A DNA stretch of 64,000 nucleotides from Gorsachius magnificus (GCA_034008185.1 CM067082.1:128713988-128777987), one strand, 5' to 3'; positions 49,571 through 63,625 are shown, numbered from the stretch's first letter. Notes: generated by a model not told the origin, from the sequence alone. A program made the numbers and translations.

Positions 49571-52500
49571 CAGCATTTAATAGAAAGGCTAAAAGACTTG
49601 TTCTTTAATCTGTGAAATCGATACTAGAAGAGTTCTTAGCGATTGATGTTGGTGGTTTAAAAGGGTGCAGAAGAGCAGGAGGTGGTGCAGAAAAATGTCA
49701 CATAAATATTGCTTGAGGCAACTTTGCAAAAAACCCTGTTTATTTCATTGACAACAGTCTTAAGTATTACTAGGTATAAGATGCATAAATCCCTTCAGAG
49801 GGGGAATAAATACTGGGTGCTAAAAATATTCTGTTAAAGTAGATGTGTTTCTGAAAAATACACATTAGAGAACGGATCACATTTAGTGATTTGGAAATAT
49901 TTGAGGGAGTTTAAGGTTTAGTAATAACGCAGCAAAATCTTCTGGCCCTGTTAACCCCATGAATATGTGAAACTCTAGGGAAACTGACATTTTGCGTATA
50001 GTCAGAGATGCTGTGTGAGGAGTGCAAGTATCCCATTATAGTCCACCTCTGTTGTGGTGAACACAGAAGAGCAAGGTTGAGATTCGATAATGCTGGCATC
50101 TCTTCACTTCATGGTATTTGATTTTTTATTTATTTAAATAATGATTATTTCAATATTATTATTGTCTTTTGAAGTAGTTATTGGTTTTGGTGTTTTTTTT
50201 TTTGAGGGGGAGGAGTGTTGTATAAAAGTTATAGGCCAGTTTTTGGTGGTTAAGACAAGTCTATTACTGACAAATATCTTGCGGTACTCACTTAGGTTAT
50301 GGTCATTAGGCAGAGCCTAAGGTATGGTGATAGACACTTCAATTAACAAGTAAAAATCGCTGCCTTGCTGGATGCTAATATACACGTAAGTAGCCAAGCC
50401 CCCAGCTCTTGAATCTGAGCTCCAGCCTGGCCTTGGAGTGGATTTGCTTGGTTGTGGCACCTGTGTTTGTTGGGCTGCAGGGCTGCCGGAATGGAGATAG
50501 GGGAGCCCGGACCTATTTTCAGTTTATTTGTTTCAGCCCGTAGTTGAAGATAGCTGAACTACCTCTGGTAGAGGGCTAGATAGTGAATGACCTGTTTCAG
50601 TAGCATTTTATTGTTATTAGCAGGTTGTGGAGGCTATTCTGTTCTTTGCCTACCCAAATGTCTACATTTGTGTGTCATACTGGAAGCATAGAAAAGGTTT
50701 GAGATGACCTATGTTGGAAACTATTAGATGTTTATGGTGCAAGTTTTGTAAATATTTCTCAGTCCAAAGAAATTATTAGCTGGAAGGGAAGCATGTGAGA
50801 AGCATAAGAACAGGGAGTAGACTGGTTTATGAATGGAAGTCTTAAAGAACTTTATTTGCCATATAAATTTTAATTTATTTTTTTTTAATTGTTGCAGAAA
50901 GAAGGAACATACTCCAGATCTGGAAGCCAGAGAACATGGGCTTAATCTAATTTAGGTATCTGTAGTTGAGTAGGTAACATGACACGTCTTCTATATTCAA
51001 AGAGCATTCTGATATTTTAGGGCAGGATCCATCTGACTGATTTTGTACACTTCCAGGCAAGATAAATTGTATCTTATTGACTAGATCTTTATTGACTGTA
51101 ATGAATTATAGCTGAAATGTAGATATCAACAATGGACACTGATGAATCCTATTCAAGATATGTACTGGAGAACTCCCACAGGCAGCACGATATTGCGCAT
51201 TTCCATAAAAATGCATGTACTTTCTGAAATACTTGTGAGAAAATTATATCCATTCTTCCTAACACAGCAATAGGAAAGATCAAGCACTTGATTAATGGAG
51301 AAAAAAAAAAATCAAATGCATTGTATGGTTGACTGATTTATGCTGAAAAGTGCTGTTTATCTTTGAACTCTTGGATTGCAGGTCAGACTGGATTGTGTAA
51401 CTTTTCCTTTGTTCCAGAACATTCTGTGCAGATATGATTGAACAGATATGTGCAAGAAAGATTTCTTTCAGACAAAAATGGATCAGACTTCTCCAGCTGT
51501 TGCCTATCCTGGATGCAAGGAATACAGGCTTGGGAAGTGACCCCAGCCCTCATAAATTGCATTAACCTTTAGCTGGTATTTTGGAGGAGGGGAGAAAAGT
51601 TCTGATGAGTGCTTCTGACCCATTTTCCTCAACTTTCTCCCCTTAAGAATTCTAAGTACTTTACTCAGTTTTGTTTTTTGTATTTGTCATGTACCTTTCT
51701 ACACAGATGTTGAGGCTTATTTGTGTACTTCAGAAAAATAATTTTACAGGAAGTATGAATATTTTGAAGTGAATGCCAACATACCCAGAGAAAATGAGAC
51801 ATTGTTATTTTCACTTTCGTTGTTAAAGTGGCTTGATAAACTAACTCCTGAAAGCACTTTTTGGTTTCTTTTTTCATTTTAACATGATTTGGGTATTGAC
51901 ACTTGGTGTATTTATATTTTTTATGAAAATATTGAGATCTTTTATATGGCTGGAAGTGTTAATGCCATGTATATGCAATAGAGCTTTGATGACTTAGAGA
52001 AAATAAGTGATGGATGCTGGTAACTGCCAGAAGCACTGCGTTTTTACATCAGCTGGGAAATAAACTTCTGTATCTTTTCAAACTTGTAGTCAACAAACTT
52101 ATTTTGAATTTAAGAGAAATTGTAAAAATGCATGGAGTTGTAAAAATGCAAGTCTTACAATGACCTTCTATTTAGTCTTGGAACAAGGAAAGGGATTTTT
52201 ATAACCTTTATAGTCATATTGGAGTATTGAAGTGTCTGTGTCCTTTCTAATTTTGTGGAGTATGTAATTGTTGATAAAGTTGAAAGTGTAGGACTGAAGC
52301 AGTTGAGAGAATTTGTATTCAAGACATATTGATGGGGTGGTTAGGGATGTGAATGTCTTAATGTGTGATGATTCCCCGTGTGGAGAGTCCTTTTTAATAT
52401 TTTCTGGGCACTGATAACTGTAAAATGTCTATGCTGGGCAGAGAAACAGAGGACTTTAGAATTCAAGGATAACAGTTTCTGTTGTTGTCTACTCTTTTGC

Positions 52501-55500
52501 TGAATAGAATAAAAGAATGTAAACCCCAAGTGATCAGGCATGAATTGAATTAGTTGGGTTACCACTGTGTCTTTGAAGTAGTCATTGTAACATTGAGCTA
52601 CTTTGTTCTGTGAGATGTAGTAATTGATTTAACATTTTAGATATGTTGTTAGTGTTATGTCAGAGAGTAAGGGAAACTTGTTCAGTGCTGTGTCATGGTA
52701 TGTATTTTAAATAGTATCTCCTGATCCATGGAAAAGCCATGGAAATCCTGTTTTGAAAACTAACTAGCATTGATAGCACTTCTTGTTACTGAATCAGCTC
52801 ATGTTTGTGTTCAGAACAGTAATTGGGAGAAAAAAGAAAGTATCTTTTTGGAAATTAAAGTGCTGAAATGCTGTAGTATAATGTGGTTTCTTAGTAATTC
52901 TGGTCCCAGTTTTATACTGTTTCTGTTGGAATTTGCAAAGCCAAATGCTTATTCCAGACTTTGCAAGAGAGCTGAGTTCCTGAAACTTTGCTTGCTGTAA
53001 ATACTGGAAATGCACGTATGTGCACAGAACGTGATTTGGGACTGGATTTGTGTACCTAAATGTTGTACCATTGGATCTATTTAATCTCCCATTACAAATG
53101 AATAGCCATCCTGCCATTAAAAGGAGTGTTGTGTCATGTACTTTGGCAAGAATTTCCATCTCATTTGCAGCAGGAAGTTTAAAGGGGGCGAAGTGTTTCG
53201 TAGTGCAACCAGAGCTGCCAAGTGCTTTGTGCTTCCTGGGACATGACTGCACCTGGCAGCTCCAAGACACCCAGCTGAGATGGGTTATCTTCAGCCGAAA
53301 TGCAGGAATGGCCTGCAGCTGCGTTCTCTCACTGCTGGGAATATTCTGTCTTGCTGTATAGATCTGTTCCTGCTGCAGTACTGGCCTCAGGTGTTCACCA
53401 AAGCGTGCTGTCCGGTGGTATCATATGCCCCATCACCCTCAGACACCGACACAGGTCCTAAAAGCCATCGCAAGTAGCCCGCTTCCTCCCCGATGCCTCC
53501 CTCGGTGGCCAGGCCACCACAGCTCCCACTGTGCCACCGCCCTTCCTCACCAATCATCATCGAAAGTTGTGCTTTTAAGCACCGTATCTATAAACACACA
53601 TGTAAAGTCATTAAATATGCATAAGATGACTCTAAGTTTTTGGTAAATAGCTGGAATTTGTATGAATTGAGAAAATTGGTATGAAAGCTCAATAGAGGTG
53701 AAGAATATGTTTTTTCAAGGATTTAACTCAAAACTTTTAACTGGAAAACTGAAGGAAGTGTAAACAAAAAAAGTGAAAGGATTTCTGTAGAAATTTTACT
53801 GTATAATCTGAATTGGCACCTTCATGTTATATCTATAGCATGCTCTAAATTATTTTTTCAAGCTTCATTTTTTGTTTTGACATTTTTTGTAATAAGGCAG
53901 CTACATACTGAAGGACAAGTGAGCAATAATTTCTACCTTTTATATATTTTCATACATTAGCAGTGGTTGAAAATGCCATTTCCCAGCACACTTTTTAGAA
54001 GGATCATATTTCAGAGAATTTTTCTTTTTTTTTAGTTCTTCAGTGATTAGGCTTGGCTTCTATATCTGACAACTAGCCTCTCTGAGAAGCTTACATATAG
54101 CAAACATTCATTTATGTATAATTTTCAGGGGAATAATCGGGAAACTTAAATAAATAAATCAATCCCCTCGCAATACAAGGTTGATTAAAAAAAGCCTTTA
54201 ACTATAGGCAAAGCTGTTGTACAAAATTAGTCTGTAACTAAGCTCAGTTGTCTCTTGTACAACTAAATATTTTTTTCATCTTGAAGTCTACTATATGCAT
54301 ATAAACATACATATATATTCATTTTAAGCATTGAGTTCTCTTATTGTTGCTTCCTTTGGTAATACTTAGTGGCTGCTTCTTATTGTAGTTCATACATTAG
54401 CTTCATCCTTTTTTTTCTATTTTCCTGCATGAAACAAGATCATGTGCATAGTATGGTAGCTGAATCTTGATGAGAAGCATGTCCATGGGTTCTAATAATG
54501 AAATTAAATCTTTCTTATTTTCAGTATACAGTTTACTTGGACTATAAATTAATTAAAACACTAGGTAATACTGTGGGACTTCTGGTTTTTAGATGACAAA
54601 TCCATCTCAGTATATTTTTATTTGTATTTGCTGTACAGTTATTGCACAACTTAGTGCTCATCTCTATTTTTTCTGTGACAGAATCATAGAAGCCGGAACT
54701 ACAAATACACATTCAATCACTAGCAAGAAATATCTTTATGGAGTTTGATTTCTTTTTAGTGTTTTTTTTCCCCAGTAGCTCTTACAATAAATTAGCTGAT
54801 AATATGTTCTTTTTTTAGTTTTTATCAGTAATTTGAAGTGTTAGTCTGTCTTTCAGGATTAGGACATGCGTTCTATTAACTTTCATGCCTCCCTATAATA
54901 GAATTACAGATACTGAAATAATGAGAGATAAGTAGGAGAACTCTCCAAGAATATCTTGCACTAGCAATGCCATGCTTGAACTGTCTTCTATTTTTCTGAC
55001 ACTGTAAACAAAACAAAAAGTCTTGGTAGAACAATGGATTTATATGATTCCATTGTAATTTACATGTGATCCTATGTGTCAATGGAATTGTTTATTGGTT
55101 ATAGAGGTAAGTCATAATTTAAAGTTAGAATATTACAACTTCTAAGGAGTTAATGAGTTGTAAGCAGTCAGCAGAGCCATGGTTTTGCAGTCATTCATAG
55201 CTTAGAACTCTCACATTTTGTATAACAAACACTTGCCTAAAATACCTCTAGTGACTTTGATTGGCAGATTTCACAACAGTGAATTTGAATTTACTGCCAA
55301 CTCTTTATTATTACTCTGAAATCAGTAGAAGCTACTTGCATATGAACTTCGTAAAATGTAACCTATAGTTTCAAATTACTGAAGACTGAAAGATCACTAA
55401 TATTATTTCTCTATCCGTGGTCAGCATTCTTGAGATGTTTGTAGAAGAATTAGAAAACTTATGTTTACAAACAAGGTGTCTGAAATTATACAGCTATTCT

Positions 55501-55686
55501 CAGTAAACCTAAACTATAATGTAGTGCAAAATCATGGATTCTGAGGAACAACACTGACTGGTGCAAGCCATCTGTCTTTTCTGTGAAGTCCCATTTTTCA
55601 ACATCTACCTAGGTTCTATAGCAAGATATAGAAAAATAATAATTAAAAAAAAATAAAAGCTTAAGTCCTATTTTGAGAATTCAGTA
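49571..55686. other. Non-coding DNA with no recognised gene
   Basis: AT-rich unique sequence. An imperfect 18-bp tandem repeat lies at 52120-52155. A GC-richer stretch lies at 53160-53560, where open frames overlap on both strands (158 codons on the minus strand at 52794-53270, 103 on the plus strand at 53050-53361). None is supported as a gene. Confidence 0.5.
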
Positions 55687-56151
55687 CTGGAGCAGGTCCA
55701 GCGGAGGGCTACAAAAATGATCCAAGGGCTGGAGCACCTCTCTTATGAGGACAGGCTGAGAGAGTTGGGCTTGTTCAGCCTGGAGAAGAGAAGGCTGTGG
55801 GGAGACCTGATTATGGCCTTTCCGTACTTAAAGGGGGCCTATAGGAAAGACGGGAAAAATCTTTTTAGTAGGGCCAGCTGTGTCAGGACAAGGGGTAATG
55901 GTTTTAAACTAAACCAGGGTAGGTTTAGACTGGATATAAGGAAGAAATTGTTTACAGTGAGGGTGGTGAAACACTGGAATGGGTTGCCCAGAGAGGTAGT
56001 GGAGGCCCCATCCCTGGGAACATTCAAGACCAGGTTGGACGGGGCTCTGAGCAACCTGATCTAGTTGAAGATGTCCCTGCTTACTGCAGGGGAGTTGGAC
56101 TAGATGACCTCTAGGGGTCCCTTCCAATCCAAAACATTCTATGATTCTATG
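55687..56151 (+). mobile_element. CR1 LINE 3' end, same subfamily as the 25-kb copy
   Basis: Plus-strand CR1, 5'-truncated at about 55687 and ending at 56151 with ATTCTATGATTCTATG. Its coding part and 3' untranslated region closely match those of the minus-strand copy at 25063-26400. The two therefore form an inverted repeat about 30 kb apart. Confidence 0.93.
55717..56064 (+). pseudogene. CR1 ORF2 C-terminal fragment
   Basis: An open frame covers the last 115 codons of the CR1 pol-like protein, beginning in [18 protein letters not shown] and ending LDGALSNLI and a stop. This part lies downstream of the reverse transcriptase, and the catalytic domains are missing. Compared with the 25-kb copy it is also uninterrupted over this part, with scattered substitutions (for example ITAFQY there, IMAFPY here). 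The first methionine is an internal codon and not a true start. Confidence 0.9.
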
Positions 56152-57832
56152 AAACCTAAAGCTAAGTTTACTGTTGGTGCACAAGTCTGTGCAAGCTTGT
56201 TTCACAACTGTAAACACTAGTAGTCTGCACAGTGCAGCAGTGGAGGCTTTCTGCTCTTCAAAATACTCTTTGAAAATATATGGAAGTACTTTTCAAGCTT
56301 AAGAGTTGTCATTGACTCTGTACTGAGAGAACAGTTGGGGAATGAGTGCAGCCATGTGAAAGAGATCTCAAAGGAAAGTTTTTGGTGTAGGAAGTACCTA
56401 TGAGAGTAATTTATGAGTATTGTAAAGATGTACACCTCTGTTCAACAAGAGGTCACTGAAGAATCTGAGCTAAATGATAGAACAATCTTCAGGCAGAAAA
56501 CACAGTATTTGAACAAGTGGGCCAGTGCTTTGTTCTAAAATTAAATACATGCATAAAAATGTCAAGCTTTGGACATCCTTTTTTTTTTTTTTTTTGCTAC
56601 AAAACATGTCAAGAACCTGAACTTCCACAAGACAGTTTGGACAAGCTAGCTGTTGATTCTGTAAATGTAGTTTATAGCTGCTGATCTTCAATGAACTACA
56701 GGTTTAAATGTTGGTCCAAAAGTAGATCTTCTGAGAACTGGATTTCAGAAAGAAAATATCTGATGTGTATTCAGACTAATCTTGCTAATAATTGAACATT
56801 CTTTTGATCCTCAGAGTATGTTGTAATAACTCAGTAAATTTTAAAATTCTGTGTTGACAAGTATGAAGGGATCAACTAAAAATATCACTTTCTTTAGTCA
56901 AAATAACTAAGAATAACCGATACTGTGAGGTATTTATGAGGTGTTCCACAGAAATAAGGTGGTTTCAACCATTGTTTTGGACAGTTTCTCCTCATCTTTT
57001 TCTTTTTAGAAGATCTATTACTCTTGGTAAAAATCAGTTCCAGAGTCTTGAAAACTGATCAAATTTGAGATATGATGGTAAATCAGTTCAGTTTAGTACA
57101 ATGTGGCTTTTCTGTTGTGGTTGCATGTGTTCATAGTTGAGCTTGCTGGGTACTAGAGCCAATATCTAAGCAGTCTACTTAAACAGATCACATTCACCTC
57201 GATTTGGAGAAAATAGGTCAAATTCTGATGTTTACTGTGACTTCTTTTAGATAAGCATTCTGTCTTCCTGCTGCAGGCAAACTGATGTATCAGCCAAATT
57301 TGGCTTGAAAATATTTCATGTTCATAATCTTTGCTAATGTCAGAACAGCTTCATGTTCAAGCTTATTGTAAAAGGTGAAAAATGTGGTTTGTGCATTTCT
57401 CTAGTTGTGTTACATTAAATGAAGAAAGTGTTTTGCTCTGCTTTACATTAGAAAAAGGAATGTGCATATTAAGTTCTGTTGTTTATTACTCTAGGAGTTC
57501 AGGTTTGCCATTACACACAGAAATGGCCACACTTCCTTAGATGTGATAGATGAATACCCATCAACTGAATTATATGCATGTTTTTGTGCACTATTCCGTT
57601 TTTGTAGGGTTTTTAAAATTAGGGCCAGATGGGCTGGTTGCTGCTAGGGTAATATAACGCTTTGCTGCCCCAGTGGTGTAGGTAAGGTAAAAACTTGTCC
57701 TTAGCTGGAGAGTACTGTAAAGGTATATATGTACGTGTTGTGAAGTCCTGCTTCATAAAGCCAGGTGCAACTACTCTATATATTCAGCTGTGTGCTAGCA
57801 AATGCGAAGCAGAAGGTAGAAGCCAGAGTAGT
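56152..57832. other. Non-coding DNA with no recognised gene
   Basis: Unique AT-rich DNA with a T17 run at 56579-56595. Confidence 0.55.
56579..56595. repeat. Poly-T run of 17
   Basis: Uninterrupted T tract. Confidence 0.9.
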
Positions 57833-57900
57833 CCTAGAGTAGCTCAGGCGGCGCATCAGTCTGAATGATCTCGGAGGTCTTACCTCGGCGTGTCCAGAAT
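57833..57900 (+). pseudogene. Degraded tRNA(Met)-like segment
   Basis: The words TAGCTCAG, GGCGC and TCAGTCT, then ATCT and AGGTC, appear in the order and spacing of the D-arm, anticodon stem and variable region of an elongator methionine tRNA. The anticodon loop and the T-arm are not recognisable, so it cannot be a working tRNA. It could be a tRNA pseudogene, a SINE head, or a chance resemblance. The piece ATGATCTCGGAGGTCT could equally be the 3' end of a worn CR1. Confidence is low. Confidence 0.25.
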
Positions 57901-60900
57901 TGCCCTGCTTATTTATGAAGGGGCATGCCTTTGGGGCTCCACTGTTGAAGGAATGTACAGTCAGCTCTAATGAAAACTATTGGTCTCAGGAGTTACACAG
58001 AGAGATTAAATGCTACTCATAGAAGCACTTCATGTCAGAATACAAAAATATTGTTTGCTTGTGCTGAAAATAATTATATTCCAGATGTTTTATATACATA
58101 CCAAACATTATACTTACTTTTGTGTACTGAAAATAGCTGTTTGACAACATGTTTTGTAGATAAACATGTAGTAAACCTTGCTTCTCTTTCCCCCATGGTG
58201 TATCACAGATGGAGTAAATGGGGCTGTAACTCCCCTGGGTTTTTAAACATGCACTGCCTTAGTTCAGATGCTGTGGCTGCATCGTTGCCTCACTACTAAA
58301 ACAGTCTGACGCGGTCTGGCATACTGGGCATACAGAGCCCTGCTAGATTAAACTGATAGCTTTGCTTAAAATCTCTTTATGGATTGTTAATCACCAAAAC
58401 AGAGCCTATAACGTATTGCAAATATTTACTGGACTGCAAGTGCTATCATGCCTGGATAATCTGGTATATTTGAAAGGCAATGGTGAGCAGCTATTCTGAA
58501 TTAAAACCCAGATAAAATGTAGAAGTAGTAACTGTAACAAGAGTTTTGACTTATCTAATTAAAAGGCTTGTCTTTCAACCTGGCAGAAGTCTCTCTCTAA
58601 GGAGTTCAAGGAAGGATTTCAGGATTTAATCTTAAAATGATAATTTTGAAATGAGAGGAAAGATGATTGAAGTGAATAAAAGCTTTGTCTAGCAATACTT
58701 TGTATGTGTTGAATTTCCTTTTTTGCATATGTTAGAACACAGAATACAGTTGGAATTAATGAAAATGTGTCTGCTTGTACATTCACCTTCCTTCCATAAT
58801 TTTTTCCACAAACTAATATGTATGTGGATCTGTGGAATCTGTTGTAAATATTTTTTGTTGTTGTTGTCCCCCCCACCCCGTCCTTTTTTTTTTTCTTAAT
58901 TGTGGTTTGGTGTTTTGTTACTTACGTAAGTTGATGTAACAAAATTCAAGTAACCTCTCTCTTAATTCAGTTGAGGAGTTTGTTTCCTGCCAAAGGATTT
59001 GTTTTGAAAACTTGGGTCTTAGCCTCTCCTCCCTCAATGACAAATATATAGAGGAAGTTCATGTGCTGATCTTCTTGGAAAGCATATTTAGCAGGAAATG
59101 GGGGCTATATTTAAAGCATGAAAGGAAAGTGTTAATTGTAACAGGATGTTGATGAATATAATTACCACACAGAATTAACTTGTCATTGTATAAAGTAAAT
59201 TATATCAAGGAGGTATCTAAATAGAAGAAATGCAAATTGTGACAATGTAAGGTATGTATTTTGCTAATATAAGTCACAGTTTGGACAAGTATTGTGTTAT
59301 TTTGAGAGTGTCTGAATCCTAATGTTGACTGAAATGTCTTGAAACGTTTCCCTTCTTTTATAAAGTTCAACATGCACCAAAAAAACACTTCTGTTTTTAT
59401 TTTCAAAATTATTTAATTTAGCTAAGGGATTTTCTATGTTCAAAATCCTGTAGCACAGCCACAGAAGTCCCAGTGGATAGCAATCTAGTGGGCAGAGATG
59501 AGGAAGACAGCAGCTGAGGGATGCTAGCAAGATGAAGATAGTTCTCATTTCAACCATCTGGCTAAGTGCTCTTGACTCAAAGGGATGTCAAGTGTATTCT
59601 TTAACCCCATATGAATGGAGTGCTCTTACAACTTAGCTCCTCTGTGTCCTTTCAAAGTATGAAAATTTCTGAAATGAAATCTAACTTTAAAATATTTCAA
59701 AATTCCTAATTTCACTGTTTATTAGACTTCCACTCTGTCTAAGGTAGCAATTTGGAATCAAGCACAAACTAAAAAGATATTTTATGAAGCTATCATTAAT
59801 ATAAAGCTTTGTGGTAAAGCAGTATCTCCTCTAGAGTTAAAGATAAGGTCCAGCCTCTCCCACACACTGCATGTTCAGTTGTCATCTGACGGAGAGTTGT
59901 GGGATTGCTAATCCCATTTCCAGGCATCCTCCCACTGCCCTAGAGGGGGGTCCTGTGCAGCACCCCACAGTCTTGCCTGGTGCTGAGCCCCTTCAGCTCA
60001 TTCATCATCCTAGAAGCCAAGGTAGCCCAGCACCCTTAGAACTGGGCTGAGTGTCATTCTTTTGCATTGGTTAACAGACTGGTTGAAACTTACTGTTGCA
60101 AACTTGGTTTTGTGGCTCTTCTGTTTTGGATAGCACAAGTGTAGGCCTTGCACTTTTCCTGTGCTGGTTTCCTAACTCAGACTCTGTGCCAGCTCCCACT
60201 AACATCAGCACTGGGGCTATTCCAGTCATTGTTTTGGATGGAGAGCATAGAAGGAGTCCTCATTTAAGCTCATTTTCAGCAGATTAACCATTTATTTGCT
60301 GGTCCCTCTTCTAATTGCATTTTGTTCACATGACCTGTGGTTATGGTGTCATTACAATGAAGAGGTGAAATTTAGATATTACAAAATTACTTTGATCTTT
60401 GCTAAATAAATAAGAGGCAGTGTAACAGTGGCAGACACACTCCTAGGAATTTGAGCTTCCAGATTTCTGTGGCTACCCATCTCTCCTACTTTGTGCTTGT
60501 AGTTGGAGAGCTATGTTTTTAATAAACTGTGAGTCAGGCCAACCACATGTATTGGAGGTCTGGAAGCAATTTCCTTTTGAAGCATTTGTTTTTCTTTTTT
60601 CAACCTTTGTTAATGGACTATCAGGTATAGTTGGGTTAATAGCTAAAGGACTTGTAAATGTAATCTTCAGTAATATCTAGTGTTGGTTATTTTATTACCA
60701 CTGTGGCCCGAGTGGATGAAGTGAGAACCAGATAAGTCTTGTGCCTCTGGAACAAGTGAGGTCCTGAGGATTTGTCAGAACAGAGCTCGTTATTTGGATA
60801 TCTTCATGGGTGAAGGTTCAGAGGCTGAGATGAATATTAAAACTAACCCTTGGAGAGCCTGTTTGAAGTGGGAAGGGTTCAACAAAGAGGTTGAATTTAC

Positions 60901-63464
60901 CTCAAAACGTGCTTCTTAATGCAGTGAAACTGCATTCTGCCACTTTTAAATTAGAGGCACATCTGGAATGTGAATTTTATGAAAGGTTTTTCAATTACTT
61001 CAAAATTTTAATTTACACTATAATTTTTATTAATTCAGTGATCTAAATATGTTTCTTTATGGATTTAAAATATAGAATTGTATGATAATGAGAGGATTGG
61101 TAAGTGTTTCTTAGGTACAAGTTATAATTCCAGTACTATATTTCACATATTTTAGTTTGCTCCAGTATGAATTTATGTGTATATTAATCCTTGAGATATT
61201 TCTTCCAAAATAAATTTGCTTTCTGACTGTACCTGCCCTTACAATATCAAATATGTAATTTCTCATTCAACATCTGATAATATTCTACACATCTGGGAGC
61301 TTTAATGTACTGCTTGGCTTTTCTAAAAAGAAGAGCAATACAATGATTGCTCTCCAGCTTTGCAGAAAAAAACCCAGTCTGCTTTGTCAATCCTGTTTTA
61401 AATGTTATCCCAGCCATATTTGCTGAAATCTGTTTTTGCTTATGGTTATAGTAATGTAAGTTTTTTGCATGTTTAGAAAGAAGACAATAAAGGCCTCTTC
61501 TGCAGCTTTAAGAATGAAATTTGCTCTGAAGCATTGCGCCTATTATTGTTACTGTCTGTTGAGCTAGACAGTAATCAGCATTAATGCTAGTTCCATTGCA
61601 CAAGTTCTTTTTAAGATCATATACATTCATGAATTCTAAGACACGTTGTCTTGTTCTCTATCAATAGTACCACTGAATCAGAATAAATAATAATAGATCA
61701 TAGTTGCAAGTATAAATCATGTGGGCCAATACAATACTCAGTATTCCACTCGCTTTGATGAAAAAAAAAGTACATTTTTACAAAAGTTTATCATTAAGCA
61801 AATATCACTATTTAGAGCAATCAAGACAAATAAAAACAAGCTAACAATGCTCTGTGTCAAACACACAATCTTAAACTTTGGTTGTTTCATTTAGTTTTTC
61901 ATCCCTAGAGTGGAGCTTATGTTAGCCCCATTACTATTACAGGCTTTATCATCCATCAGTCAGCCACTTTAATATGGTCTTTTTTAGGTAACCACAAAAA
62001 TAAATACCTTTCTGTTTTCTTTTTCCCTTTTTTTTTTTTTTTGAGAGTTAGTTAATTGTTACTAATATGGAAAAAACACAATTTTAAATGGGTAGGAGAG
62101 CAGTAGATTGGACCAAACCTGGAGAGTGGGAAAGTGAACAATGGAGACATGTTTTCATTAGATTAGAAATATTATTCTTTGGAACTCAAGGTGCAAATTT
62201 TGCTGTGCCATAATGTTCTTTTCAAACACACAAGATAAAATTTGCATATCTAAATTGGATCAGCTTGAACGGGTTTCCCTGCTGTCTCATCCCCTCAGCT
62301 GCAGTCTTTCTGAAATGGCCTGCAGGTGGATCCAAATAATAATTTTTTAAGCCTATTTTTAAGAGCATCTCTAAAATAAATAATTTTCTTTTAGTTTTAT
62401 ATTGATTTCTTGCAGTGAACATCAGCAAAAATTCTATGCCTCATCTGAGTATAATCTACATGATAACTGGACTTTTAAATTTAATTCTGTTTACACTGAC
62501 TTTAAGAATAACCATTTCAACTGGCTCAATAAAATCACAGTTGTTTCATAGTGTTAAAACAACATTAGTTTTTGGGGTTTTTTGATGAAACATCCTAGAA
62601 GAATGTGTAATTTCTTTATTATAAATGTGAAAAATTTTGCTATCCAAAGGGGGTCAGGGGAAGACCCTGCAAACAATATTGTTCTATGCTTCTGTGTTTT
62701 TCTTCTGTTTTTTAAAGGTAAACTTACTGATACTATACTGATTCACATTTCCCTTCTCTCTTTCCATAAATTTCTTTCTTATAACTTTGATAATGTTTTA
62801 TTGCATTCATTTTGATGGAAGAGTATAGGTTTCTTTTTCCCCACTAAAACCATTCTATTCTTAATAGATTTTTATCAGGTGTGATTTTAGTTCTTGTCAT
62901 CCATCTGCTCAATTTAATTTTGTGTTCATTTGCTAGTATGACTTCTGACTTTACGAAGACAAACAGCAAAAGAAATACTTTAACTTCTGAGGACAACAGG
63001 GCTACAGTTCAAAGATAATGCTTTAATTGCTGTAATTCAAAAGTTCTAAGGGGAGTATTTTTACAGCGTCTCTGCATAGATATACTTTGATGTATGTAAA
63101 AAGAAGTGTAGTACGGTCTTAGACTATAATGTAATGCGTGTGTGACTCTGAAAAACAAGGTATGGATGACCTCAAGTTTTTCTATGTTTTACTAGCTATG
63201 CACGTATTTTAACAGTGCAAAACTTTCATGTAAGAATAAGGGGTGTGCTGTAAAGAAAGTCCTGACGCTCTGCTTAATGAACAAATAGAAGCTGGAAAAG
63301 CGTTTGGCGTCAACGAAGCTTCGCCAGACCCTGTCCAAGGTGCTGAGGTTTAGAATTCGTCTCAGCGTTGTGAGAGGGTATTGCACCGGCTGCGGCAGGC
63401 TGGCTCCAGGTGTTTGAGCTATAGGCTTCTGTAGATCATGCATCTTATTACAAGATTGTATTCT
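57901..63464. other. Non-coding DNA with no recognised gene
   Basis: AT-rich unique DNA with a T15 run at 62028-62042, a TTG-type repeat at 58853-58868 followed by a C-rich stretch, and a CpG-dense patch at 63262-63400. Open frames (the longest 109 codons, at 57970-58299) lack splice or domain support. Confidence 0.5.
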
Positions 63465-63625
63465 GGCTGGGTTTGGGGTTTTCATGCTTTTTCTTTTGGG
63501 TTGTGTTGTGTTGGGGTTTTTTGTTTTTGTTTTGGGTGGGTGGTTTTGCGTTTTTTGTTTTTTTTTTTTTGTTTTTTTTTTTTTTTTTGGTGGTTGGGGT
63601 TTTTTTGTTTTGGTTTTGGTTTTTA
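63465..63625. repeat. G/T low-complexity tract
   Basis: Almost only G and T on the plus strand: long T runs separated by TTTTG, GGG and GGTGG words. The open frames across it, rich in F, G and W, are artefacts of the repeat. Confidence 0.9.

Noticed and set aside
55839..56217. Minus-strand frames over the 55-kb CR1.
   Set aside because: Antisense shadows of the CR1 C-terminal coding fragment.
57970..58299. 109-codon plus-strand open frame with many cysteines.
   Set aside because: No splice borders, domains or family resemblance. The length is within what chance can give.
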